Origin: Burkholderiaceae bacterium
Lineage (GTDB): Bacteria > Pseudomonadota > Gammaproteobacteria > Burkholderiales > Burkholderiaceae_C
NCBI GenBank assembly: GCA_031256125.1
Contig: JAIRRE010000090.1
Coordinates: 1 to 8,452, forward strand
DNA length: 8,452 bases
Reading direction: 5' to 3'
The translations under genes and the position numbers were made by a program. A model generated the notes under the pieces. That model did no database searches and was not told where the DNA came from. It worked only from the letters and a program-made list of their open reading frames with translations. Shown here piece after piece: positions 1 through 5,356 of this stretch (positions are counted from its first letter, which is position 1; the number at the start of each line of letters is the position of its first letter).

Positions 1-1
1 G

Positions 2-238
2 GCCAAGACCACCTAGGGCGTCATCGGCGTCAAAGTGTGGGTCTACAAGGGCGACACACTGGGCCGCAGCGACGCGCCTTCGCTGGACAGCACCCCGCGC
101 CCAGAGGGTGAGGAGCGCCGTCCGCGCCGCCGCCGCAATGACCGGCCCGAAGGGGCGACCGAGACCAAACCCGCCGTTAAGCGCGTCCGCAGAGTCGCCG
201 CGCCCGCCGCAGCAGCGGACGGCGTTCAAGGAGAGTAA
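2..238 (+). CDS. rpsC: 30S ribosomal protein S3, C-terminal part, with an in-frame TAG
   Basis: This is the 3' end of the gene for S3, a protein of the small-subunit head that lines the mRNA entry channel. The frame starts at base 2 and reads [25 protein letters not shown], the conserved core of the S3 C-terminal domain, followed by a long Arg/Pro/Ala-rich tail of the kind seen in betaproteobacterial S3, ending at TAA 236-238. The TAG at 14-16 stands where S3 normally has Tyr (TTYGVIG), and one base (TAC to TAG) explains it. The reading frame is intact before and after, so there is no frameshift. rplP follows after 5 bases, as in the S10 operon. Gene identity is certain. Whether the stop is real cannot be told from this window. 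Only the last part of the gene is present; the start lies upstream. Confidence 0.9.
14..16 (+). other. rpsC: In-frame TAG codon inside rpsC
   Basis: The codon series GCC AAG ACC ACC TAG GGC GTC ATC GGC encodes AKTT-stop-GVIG. S3 proteins of this group have Tyr at this place, so TAC to TAG is the simplest explanation. If real, it would remove the last roughly 70 residues of S3, including the conserved VKVWVYKG segment. Candidate explanations are a base-call or assembly error, readthrough or suppression, or a decaying duplicate copy. Confidence 0.9.
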
Positions 239-243
239 ATACC

Positions 244-660
244 ATGCTGCAACCTGCACGCAGAAAATACCGCAAAGAGCAAAAAGGCCGCAATACTGGC
301 TTGGCAACGCGCGGCAGTACTGTCGCATTCGGCGACTTTGGCCTCAAATCGACTGACCGGGGCCGTTTGACGGCGCGCCAGATCGAAGCCGCCCGGCGCG
401 CAATTTCGCGCCACGTCAAGCGCGGCGGACGCATCTGGATCCGGGTCTTTCCCGACAAGCCCATTTCCACCAAACCGGCCGAAGTCCGTATGGGTAACGG
501 CAAAGGCAACCCGGAGTACTACGTGGCCGAAATCCAGCCCGGCAAGGTGCTCTACGAAATCGTCGGTGTGCCCGAAGCGCTGGCGCGCGAGGCGTTTACC
601 CTCGCCGCCGCCAAGCTGCCGTTGCGCACCGCCTTTGTCACCCGCATGATCGGCCAGTAA
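244..660 (+). CDS. rplP: 50S ribosomal protein L16
   Basis: L16 is a large-subunit protein near the A site and central protuberance that binds 23S rRNA late in assembly. The 138-residue product has the usual length and starts with the family's [13 protein letters not shown] block. It continues with the highly conserved [13 protein letters not shown] (41-53), [10 protein letters not shown] (64-73) and [15 protein letters not shown] (81-95). Arg82 matches the arginine (Arg81 in E. coli L16) that is hydroxylated by YcfD; this is known from E. coli and is not shown here. The ATG has a strong Shine-Dalgarno, AAGGAGAG at 228-235, partly inside the end of rpsC. rpmC follows after 13 bases. It is co-transcribed with its neighbours in the S10 operon. 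Confidence 0.98.
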   Translation: MLQPARRKYRKEQKGRNTGLATRGSTVAFGDFGLKSTDRGRLTARQIEAARRAISRHVKRGGRIWIRVFPDKPISTKPAEVRMGNGKGNPEYYVAEIQPGKVLYEIVGVPEALAREAFTLAAAKLPLRTAFVTRMIGQ

Positions 661-673
661 AGGAGTATCGACT

Positions 674-883
674 ATGAAAAACGCCGAATCACGCCGAGAC
701 CTGCGCCAAAAAGACGTCGCCGCCCTGCAAGCGGAAGTGAAGTCGTTGCAAAAAGCCCACTTCAACCTGCGTATGCAGAAAGCCACCCAGCAACTGACCA
801 ATACCGCGCAACTGCGCCAGACGCGCCGTTCCATCGCGCACGCCAAGACGTTGATGGCCCAGAAGCAAGCCGCTGCGCAATGA
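674..883 (+). CDS. rpmC: 50S ribosomal protein L29
   Basis: L29 is a small two-helix protein near the peptide exit tunnel, part of the docking site for trigger factor and SRP. The 69-residue product fits the family (about 63-70). It has the characteristic core [25 protein letters not shown] (24-48) followed by an Arg-rich helix ([12 protein letters not shown]). The Ala/Gln-rich end is slightly longer than in E. coli. The Shine-Dalgarno AGGAG (661-665) directly follows the rplP stop. The stop TGA (881-883) overlaps a possible ATG for rpsQ, so the two genes are probably translationally coupled. The start is secure because it gives good ribosome-binding-site spacing and begins at the family's usual N-terminus. 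Confidence 0.96.
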   Translation: MKNAESRRDLRQKDVAALQAEVKSLQKAHFNLRMQKATQQLTNTAQLRQTRRSIAHAKTLMAQKQAAAQ

Positions 884-1170
884 AGGGCGAGATGATGACC
901 ATGACAGAAGCCAAATCCTCCCTCAAGCGTACCCTGATTGGCAGGGTGGTTAGTGACAAGCGCGCCAAGACCGTGACCGTGCTGGTCGAGCGTCGGGTCA
1001 AGCACCCGATTTACGACAAGATCGTGGTTCGCTCCAGCAAATACCACGCTCACGACGAGCAGGGCCAATACAAGCTGGGCGATACCATCGAAATCGCCGA
1101 AAGCCGCCCGCTTTCCAAGACCAAGAACTGGGTCGCTACGCGCCTGGTGCAAAAAGCCGCCGCAGTCTGA
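880..1170 (+). CDS. rpsQ: 30S ribosomal protein S17
   Basis: S17 is a primary 16S rRNA-binding protein with an OB fold. The conserved parts are [31 protein letters not shown] and the S17 signature [18 protein letters not shown]. The start is uncertain. ATG 880 overlaps the rpmC stop (ATGA) and gives 96 residues, which is long for S17. ATG 892, 895 and 901 are in frame. The only Shine-Dalgarno-like run, AAGGG at 883-887, lies best for ATG 895 (7-base gap, 91 residues), while ATG 901 gives [10 protein letters not shown], a typical S17 N-terminus. I give the longest form, but a start at 892-901 is at least as likely. The gene is last in the visible S10 cluster and is followed by a strong terminator rather than by rplN. 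Confidence 0.95.
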   Translation: MKGEMMTMTEAKSSLKRTLIGRVVSDKRAKTVTVLVERRVKHPIYDKIVVRSSKYHAHDEQGQYKLGDTIEIAESRPLSKTKNWVATRLVQKAAAV

Positions 1171-1216
1171 TAAACAACCTGGGCTGCGGCTTAGGTTATT
1201 GACTTCGCTTGCAATG

Positions 1217-1252
1217 AACGGCCTGCGCTGCACAAGCGCAGGCCGTTTTGTT
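1217..1252 (+). terminator. Intrinsic terminator after rpsQ
   Basis: A perfect 12-bp stem, AACGGCCTGCGC (1217-1228) with GCGCAGGCCGTT (1236-1247), closes a 7-base loop and runs into TTTTGTT. It lies 46 bases after the rpsQ stop and should end the ribosomal-protein transcript. In the other direction (the end of tsaD) the stem is followed only by TTCATT, so it is weaker there. A smaller hairpin, 1176-1197 (AACCTGGGC/GGCTTAGGTT with two G-U pairs), lies just before it and has no T tract. Confidence 0.9.
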
Positions 1253-1333
1253 GATATGAAGTTATTTGAGGCAATGCTGAACAGGTTCCGCGCGGCTGGC
1301 ACAGCCTGCACGAGACGTTGCCTAAAGGGTTGC

Positions 1334-2407
1334 TCACCCGCCGGGGAAAACTTCGGCAGGCAATCGAGCGCCCACCTCCTCCAACCCCCAGCGCGGCTTG
1401 ACGTTAAAGGCATAGTCGCAGCGCGCCGCATCCACGCCCGCTTGCAGCCGCATGGCGGCGGCCAGGGCGATCATGGCGCCGTTGTCGGTGCATAGATGCA
1501 GTTCGGGGTAATGCACGCGCACACCGCGCGCGGCGCAGGTCGCATCGAGTTCTTCGCGCAGCCGCCGGTTCGCCCCCACGCCGCCGGCGACAACCAAGCG
1601 ATTCAGGCCGGTTTGCCGCAGCGCCGCGAGCGATTTTTTTACCAGCACCTCGACGATGGCTTCCTGGGTACTGGCCGCCAGATCAGCGCGTACTTGTTCG
1701 CACACGTTGCCGAGCTTGCGGGTTTGCGTGAGCACGGCGGTTTTCAGTCCGGCGAAGCTAAAGTCCAGATCGCCGCTGTGCAGCAACGGGCGCGGTAGCG
1801 TAAAGGATTGCGGATTGCCAAAGTCTGCCAGACGCGCCAGCGCCGGACCGCCGGGGTAACCCAAGCCCAGCAGCTTGGCGGATTTGTCGAACGCCTCGCC
1901 CGCCGCGTCGTCGATGGTTTCACCCAGCAGCGTATAACGGCCTACGCCATCGACGCGCATCAACTGCGTGTGGCCGCCCGAAACCAGCAGGGCGACGAAC
2001 GGAAATCGAGGCGGATCGGCGCTCAGAAAGGGTGAGAGCAGATGCCCTTCCAGATGGTGCGTACCCAGCGTGGGCTTGCCCAGCGACGCCGCCAGCGCGC
2101 ACGCCACGCCCGCGCCGACCAGCAGCGCGCCGGCCAACCCCGGCCCGCGCGTATAGGCCACCACGTCGATGGCGGCCAGCGGTTGATCGGCCTGAGCCAG
2201 CACATGTTGGGTCAGCGGCAGCACGCGCCGGATGTGGTCGCGGCTGGCCAGTTCGGGCACCACGCCGCCGTAATCGGCGTGCATTGCCACTTGGGTATGC
2301 AGCGCGTGCGCCAGCAACACGGGCGTGATCGCGTTCATGCGCATGTCCGCACGCACCAGCGCGACGCCCGTTTCATCGCACGACGATTCGATGCCCAGTA
2401 CCAGCAT
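1334..2407 (-). CDS. tsaD: tRNA N6-adenosine threonylcarbamoyltransferase TsaD
   Basis: TsaD (YgjD/Kae1 family, ASKHA fold) moves the threonylcarbamoyl group from threonylcarbamoyl-AMP to A37 of tRNAs that read ANN codons, making t6A. It acts in the cytoplasm with TsaB and TsaE, after TsaC makes the substrate. The 357-residue protein (family about 340) starts with [14 protein letters not shown]. It has the metal-binding HHLEGH (117-122; ligands expected at His118 and His122), LVSGGHTQL (141-149), [14 protein letters not shown] (162-175), GGVGAN (275-280) and CTDNGAM (306-312; Asp308 the third ligand). No key residue is missing. The ATG 2405-2407 has no clear Shine-Dalgarno. It starts 27 bases after the rnfH stop with no terminator between, so it probably shares a transcript with ratA-rnfH. 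Its 3' end faces rpsQ. Confidence 0.97.
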   Translation of the reverse strand: MLVLGIESSCDETGVALVRADMRMNAITPVLLAHALHTQVAMHADYGGVVPELASRDHIRRVLPLTQHVLAQADQPLAAIDVVAYTRGPGLAGALLVGAGVACALAASLGKPTLGTHHLEGHLLSPFLSADPPRFPFVALLVSGGHTQLMRVDGVGRYTLLGETIDDAAGEAFDKSAKLLGLGYPGGPALARLADFGNPQSFTLPRPLLHSGDLDFSFAGLKTAVLTQTRKLGNVCEQVRADLAASTQEAIVEVLVKKSLAALRQTGLNRLVVAGGVGANRRLREELDATCAARGVRVHYPELHLCTDNGAMIALAAAMRLQAGVDAARCDYAFNVKPRWGLEEVGARLPAEVFPGG

Positions 2408-2434
2408 AGGCCGCGATTATCCGCAGTGGCGCTT

Positions 2435-2779
2435 TCAATATCCCGGCTTGGCGCCAGGACGACGGCGCGCGAACAGCCCGGCGGCGCGCGCGCCCTGGCG
2501 TCCGAAGCGCTCGCGGCGCGCCACTTTGGGGTCAACGCTCAAGGGCCGATAAAGCTCGACCCGGTCGCGATCGCGCAGCGGCTGTCCGGGCGGCGCGGGC
2601 CGTCCCCAAACACCGACACCGGCTCGCCCCAGGTCAAGCGCCGGGTAGCGCGCCAGCAAGCCACTGGCGGTAACCGCGTCCTGCACCGTACTGCCGGCGG
2701 GCAATTTCAGCTCGACCTGCACCACCTGCCGCGCTGCGGGGGAATATGCGACGGTGACAACCAGCAGCGCTGCTGTCAT
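2435..2779 (-). CDS. rnfH: RnfH family protein (UPF0125, ubiquitin-like fold)
   Basis: This is a small beta-grasp (ubiquitin-like) protein of unknown biochemical role. The name comes from its link to rnf clusters in some bacteria, and it is more often found next to ratA. The 114 residues contain the family core: VTVAYSPAARQ, LPAGSTVQDAVTASGLL (26-42), the VGVWGRPA loop and DRDRVELYRPLSVDPKVARRER (69-90), which matches the C-terminal DGDRVEIYRPL.DPK..RR motif of E. coli RnfH. Beyond the core there is an Arg/Gly/Ala-rich tail (about 91-114) that makes it longer than the 96-residue E. coli protein. The ATG overlaps the ratA stop (ATGA, 2776-2779), a sign of translational coupling. No rnf genes are visible here. 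Confidence 0.93.
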   Translation of the reverse strand: MTAALLVVTVAYSPAARQVVQVELKLPAGSTVQDAVTASGLLARYPALDLGRAGVGVWGRPAPPGQPLRDRDRVELYRPLSVDPKVARRERFGRQGARAAGLFARRRPGAKPGY

Positions 2780-3243
2780 GCCGCCACGCCACCGCCATAG
2801 ACCTGATCGGCGCGCTGCACGAAAGCATCTACCAAACTGGCAGCAATTTTGTCGAACACCGGGCCGACCAGTCGCGCCAGCAGCGGGTTGGAAAAGCCGT
2901 AATCGAGCGTCAATTCCACGCGGCAGGCGCGCTCTCCGGTCTGACCGACGGGAGTGAATTGCCAGCGCCCTTCCAACTTGGAGAAAGGGCCGCTGACCAG
3001 ATGCAACCGCTCTTCGAGCGCACCTGCTGCGCCGGTGATGTGCTCGTTGCGCGTGATAAAGGTTTGCTTGACGCCCATGAACGCCAGGCCCAGTTCAGCC
3101 TCCATACCCTGCTCGTTGCGCCAGATTACGCGCGCCTGGCTGCACCACGGCAGAAATTGCGGATAGCGTTCCGGGTCCGTGACCAGATCGAACATTTCCT
3201 GGGCGGAGTACCAGAGCAGAACGGACTTGCGGACGGTTTTCAT
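2776..3243 (-). CDS. ratA: RatA / COQ10-like START-domain protein
   Basis: The 155-residue single-domain protein belongs to the polyketide cyclase/START (COQ10) family. In E. coli RatA is reported to bind the 50S subunit and block 70S formation. The mitochondrial relative Coq10 binds ubiquinone, so either role is possible. Family features are MKTVRKSVLLWYSAQEMFDLVTD.E.YP.FLPWC (1-34), FMGVKQTFITRN (55-66), GPFSKLEGRWQF (85-96) and the C-terminal helix GPVFDKIAASLVDAFVQRA (127-145). The frame is open upstream to 3468, but that part overlaps smpB. The ATG at 3243 gives the family's usual start and has AGAGG about 13 bases upstream. It is divergent from smpB and followed by rnfH with a 4-base overlap, the same arrangement as in E. 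coli. Confidence 0.95.
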   Translation of the reverse strand: MKTVRKSVLLWYSAQEMFDLVTDPERYPQFLPWCSQARVIWRNEQGMEAELGLAFMGVKQTFITRNEHITGAAGALEERLHLVSGPFSKLEGRWQFTPVGQTGERACRVELTLDYGFSNPLLARLVGPVFDKIAASLVDAFVQRADQVYGGGVAA

Positions 3244-3318
3244 AAAATGCGTGCCTCTAAACGCGCTTTTAGGCGCGAGGCAATGTGCCCGCGATTCTAG
3301 GCAAGAGCTGTCGCCACC
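3244..3318. promoter_or_regulatory. Divergent ratA / smpB intergenic region with inverted repeats
   Basis: These 75 bases must hold the start signals for both ratA (-) and smpB (+). I see no convincing -35/-10 pair for either direction. There is a nested dyad: CGCGC (3262-3266) with GCGCG (3273-3277), flanked by GCCT (3253-3256) with AGGC (3278-3281). Alternatively CTAAA (3257-3261) can pair with TTTAG (3268-3272). It would fall in the 5' leader of ratA or serve as an operator; this is inference from symmetry alone. Confidence 0.35.
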
Positions 3319-3801
3319 ATGGCTACCAAAAGCAAATCCACCGCCAAGAACCCGGTCATTGCCGAAAACAAAAAGGCCGGGTTCAACTACTTCTTCGAAG
3401 AGCGCTTCGAGGCTGGCATGGTGCTGGAAGGCTGGGAAGTCAAAGCACTGCGCGCGGGCAAAGCGCAACTGACCGACGGTTACGTGGTGATCCGCAATGG
3501 CGAGTTGTTCGTCATCGGCTGCCAGATCAACCCGCTAGGCACCGCTTCGACCCACGTGCGGCCCGACGCTGTACGCACCAAAAAGCTCCTCATGCACAGC
3601 GGCGAAATCCGTCGCCTGATCGGCAAGGTGGAGCAAAAAGGCTACACGCTGGTACCACTGAACCTGCACTGGAAAAGCGGCCGCGTCAAGTGCGAAATCG
3701 CCCTGGCCAAAGGCAAGGCGACTTACGATAAGCGCGCCACCATCAAGGAACGCGAAGGCAAGCGCGAGGTGGAGCGGGCGATGAAAACCGCGACGCATTG
3801 A
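3319..3801 (+). CDS. smpB: SsrA-binding protein SmpB
   Basis: SmpB binds tmRNA and brings it to stalled ribosomes for trans-translation. It mimics the codon-anticodon part of a tRNA in the decoding centre. The 160-residue protein (the usual length) has [40 protein letters not shown] (17-56) and [18 protein letters not shown] (76-93). It also has [15 protein letters not shown] (100-114) and the basic C-terminal tail [21 protein letters not shown] (136-156), which enters the empty mRNA channel. The tail has Tyr136 and Gly147 where E. coli has His136 and Trp147 (from memory). The [10 protein letters not shown] form resembles the B. subtilis type and should be functional. The Shine-Dalgarno is weak (AAGAG, 3303-3307). 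The gene is divergent from ratA, and only 27 bases without a hairpin separate its end from the convergent cytochrome b gene. The ssrA gene is not in this window. Confidence 0.97.
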   Translation: MATKSKSTAKNPVIAENKKAGFNYFFEERFEAGMVLEGWEVKALRAGKAQLTDGYVVIRNGELFVIGCQINPLGTASTHVRPDAVRTKKLLMHSGEIRRLIGKVEQKGYTLVPLNLHWKSGRVKCEIALAKGKATYDKRATIKEREGKREVERAMKTATH

Positions 3802-3828
3802 GGATGAATCGAGGGAATAGATAAGCCG

Positions 3829-4515
3829 TCAGCCGCCAAACCCCGCCGTGCCCTGCGCATTGCCCCAATGCACCAAGGCAAAAACAGCGCCAACGAGCGC
3901 CGCCAGTACCACCAGCGCCAGCAGGCGCGTGCCGACCGTGTCGCGCGCCGAAGGTAAATCGGCGTCGAGCATCTTATCGCCCACGATCATCGGCCAGAGC
4001 AAGCCGTGCTTGAGCGCCGTATAAACGATGATGGCCAATACGTGCAGCGACACGAAGGCGATGATGAGAGGTTGCCCCCAGCCTTTGTGGTAACTGGTCG
4101 CCAGACTCACGGCATGGTCGGAAACTATGCCCGACAGCGGTCCGGCATAGGCGATTTCGTCATAGGAAAACAGGCCGGTTGCCGCCTGGGCAGCTACCAG
4201 AATCAGCAGCGCGAACACCGAACACGCCCCCAGCGGGTTGTGACCCGCCTTATCTTCCCAGCGCGCCTGACCTCGCAAATAGCGCAACACCCGCCCCGGC
4301 GTCGGAAAGAAGCGAACAAAACGCGACCAGTGCCCGCCGACGAAGCCCCACACCACGCGAAACAGCACCAGCGTCAACGCTGCGTAGCCCAGGAGGAAAT
4401 GCCAGTTCATCGCGTCGCCGCCAATTTTGCCGGTCACGAACAGACCCAGAACGCACAAAACCAGCGCCCAGTGGAACAACCGGGTGGGTAAATCCCATAT
4501 ATGTACTTTAATCAT
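3829..4515 (-). CDS. Cytochrome b561-family membrane protein
   Basis: This is a 228-residue inner-membrane di-haem b-type cytochrome of the b561/Ni-Fe hydrogenase b-subunit superfamily (PF01292 type). It is expected to pass electrons between the quinone pool and a periplasmic partner. Membrane segments lie at about 12-30, 39-59, 95-115, 148-168 and a fifth at 198-218. Family marks are WDLPTRLFHW (7-16), WHFLLGY (38-44), GHNPLGA (91-97), GLFSYDE and SLHVLAI (156-162). By position, His15, His39, His143 and His158 are the likely haem ligands. The start ATG 4513-4515 has GGAAGA 9 bases upstream. It is divergent from a cytochrome c' gene; such b/c' pairs are common in betaproteobacteria and suggest that the two proteins exchange electrons (inference). 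The partner and the reaction direction are not known. Confidence 0.9.
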   Translation of the reverse strand: MIKVHIWDLPTRLFHWALVLCVLGLFVTGKIGGDAMNWHFLLGYAALTLVLFRVVWGFVGGHWSRFVRFFPTPGRVLRYLRGQARWEDKAGHNPLGACSVFALLILVAAQAATGLFSYDEIAYAGPLSGIVSDHAVSLATSYHKGWGQPLIIAFVSLHVLAIIVYTALKHGLLWPMIVGDKMLDADLPSARDTVGTRLLALVVLAALVGAVFALVHWGNAQGTAGFGG

Positions 4516-4549
4516 GGGGTTATTTCTTCCAAAGGGATTAGTGTAAAGA

Positions 4550-4578
4550 TTGACTGTAAAGAGGCTAATGCCGATAGT
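4550..4578 (+). promoter_or_regulatory. Candidate sigma-70 promoter for the cytochrome c' gene
   Basis: TTGACT (4550-4555) and GATAGT (4573-4578) are separated by 17 bases and match the consensus at 5/6 and 4/6 positions. A second -10-like TATAGT lies at 4584-4589 but has no good -35. Transcription would begin near 4585, leaving a leader of about 90 bases before the ATG at 4678. The rest of the 162-base divergent region (4516-4677) shows no clear FNR-type or other operator. Confidence 0.45.
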
Positions 4579-4677
4579 AGCGGGTATAGTTGGTCATTCG
4601 TCGCGCACGCGCTTGGTAATCGAAAAGGCGGTGCGCATTACGTCTTTCTCCGTAACCTCCCAAGGAGTTTCAGATCG

Positions 4678-5130
4678 ATGAAAAAATTTGCCACCTTGCT
4701 TGTCACGCTGGCTGTCGCAGCCGTCACCCAAAGTGCATTCGCCCAAGCCAAACCCGAAGAGGCGATTAAATACCGCCAAGCCGCGTTCACCGTGATGGCC
4801 AAGCATTTCCACAGCTTGGGCGCAATGGCCGGTGGCAAAGCGCCGTTTGACGCCAAGGCCGCCGCCGCCGATGCCGACGTGCTGGCCGTGGTTGCCCCGC
4901 TGCCGTTTACGGCTTTTGGCCCCGGCACCGACAAAGGCGCCAAAACCGAAGCCAAGCCGGGAATCTGGCAAGACTCAGCCAAGTTCAAACAGGCCGATGA
5001 CGATATGCAGGCTGCAATGACCAAGCTGGTCACGGCGGCCCGCAGCGGCAGCCTCGATCAGATCAAAGCCACATTCGGTCCGACGGGGAAAGCCTGCAAG
5101 TCCTGCCACGACAGCTTCAAGGAAAAATGA
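4678..5130 (+). CDS. Cytochrome c' (periplasmic, four-helix)
   Basis: This is a 150-residue precursor of a class II cytochrome c. Such proteins bind one haem in a four-helix bundle and are linked to NO binding and protection or to electron transfer. A Sec signal peptide (MKKFATLLVT.. to AFA, cut near residue 22) is followed by KPEEAIKYRQAAFTVMAKHF (25-44). The FGPGTDKG loop and PGIWQDSAKFKQ follow, and the C-terminal haem site CKSCH is at 140-144. Against Alcaligenes cytochrome c' (recalled), Phe37 falls at the distal Leu16 and Lys148 at the proximal Arg124. The Shine-Dalgarno AAGGAG (4662-4667) lies 10 bases before ATG 4678. The same frame is open back to 4501, but that part would run into the divergent gene and would hide the signal peptide, so I use 4678. 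The gene is divergent from the cytochrome b561 gene and ends in a strong terminator. Confidence 0.95.
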   Translation: MKKFATLLVTLAVAAVTQSAFAQAKPEEAIKYRQAAFTVMAKHFHSLGAMAGGKAPFDAKAAAADADVLAVVAPLPFTAFGPGTDKGAKTEAKPGIWQDSAKFKQADDDMQAAMTKLVTAARSGSLDQIKATFGPTGKACKSCHDSFKEK

Positions 5131-5158
5131 TGCGCTGATAACTGCGCATACCGCTGCC

Positions 5159-5185
5159 AAGCCGCGCGTTGCGCGGCTTTTTTTT
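5159..5185 (+). terminator. Intrinsic terminator after the cytochrome c' gene
   Basis: AAGCCGCGC (5159-5167) pairs perfectly with GCGCGGCTT (5171-5179) around a GTT loop and is followed by an unbroken T run to 5185. It lies 28 bases after the cytochrome c' stop. It separates that gene from lysP, which therefore needs its own promoter. Confidence 0.95.
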
Positions 5186-5356
5186 GAAAAAGCGAACGTG
5201 TTGTTTTTCATGCCGAGAGGGGCTGTCGGCCCACTCACGCCGTATGATGAGGTTTCTACAACAACCTGATTGAGCCAAAGAGAGGTGCCGGCGTTCTGCG
5301 ATTCGCAGGGTATGTACGTGCACGCGGTAGCTTCTCGGCGGTATTTACTATCCATC
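5186..5356 (+). promoter_or_regulatory. lysP upstream region
   Basis: These 171 bases lie between the terminator and the lysP ATG and must contain its promoter. The best -10-like sequence is TATGAT (5243-5248), but it has no good -35 at 17 bases. Inverted repeats are GCCGA/TCGGC (5212-5216 with 5226-5230), CTGCG/CGCAG (5296-5300 with 5304-5308) and the palindrome CGTGCACG (5317-5324). The lysP frame is open back to a TTG at 5270 and contains an ATG at 5312. The peptide so encoded looks unlike any LysP N-terminus, so I treat it as leader. Confidence 0.35.

Noticed and set aside
1294..1306. Small hairpin GGCTG/CAGCC between rpsQ and tsaD
   Set aside because: The stem is only 5 bp and has no T tract on either strand, so I do not call it a tsaD terminator.
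226..1431. 401-codon open frame on the minus strand across rplP, rpmC and rpsQ
   Set aside because: It lies antisense to three certain ribosomal-protein genes, has no recognisable domain, and crosses the rpsQ terminator. Long antisense frames are expected in GC-rich codon-biased genes.
2042..2800. 252-codon plus-strand open frame across tsaD and rnfH
   Set aside because: It is antisense to tsaD and rnfH, with low-complexity His/Arg/Gln-rich translation and no family resemblance.
3244..3468. N-terminal extension of ratA to 3468
   Set aside because: It would overlap smpB antisense and the intergenic region. The RatA family begins at the MKTVRKSVL start at 3243.
4501..4677. N-terminal extension of the cytochrome c' frame
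   Set aside because: It would bury a clear Sec signal peptide. The strong Shine-Dalgarno at 4662-4667 fits ATG 4678.
5276..5356. Lysine riboswitch suggested by AGAGGTGC upstream of lysP
   Set aside because: Only about 80 bases remain before the ATG, against the roughly 170 needed, and the other conserved lysine-riboswitch blocks are not visible.
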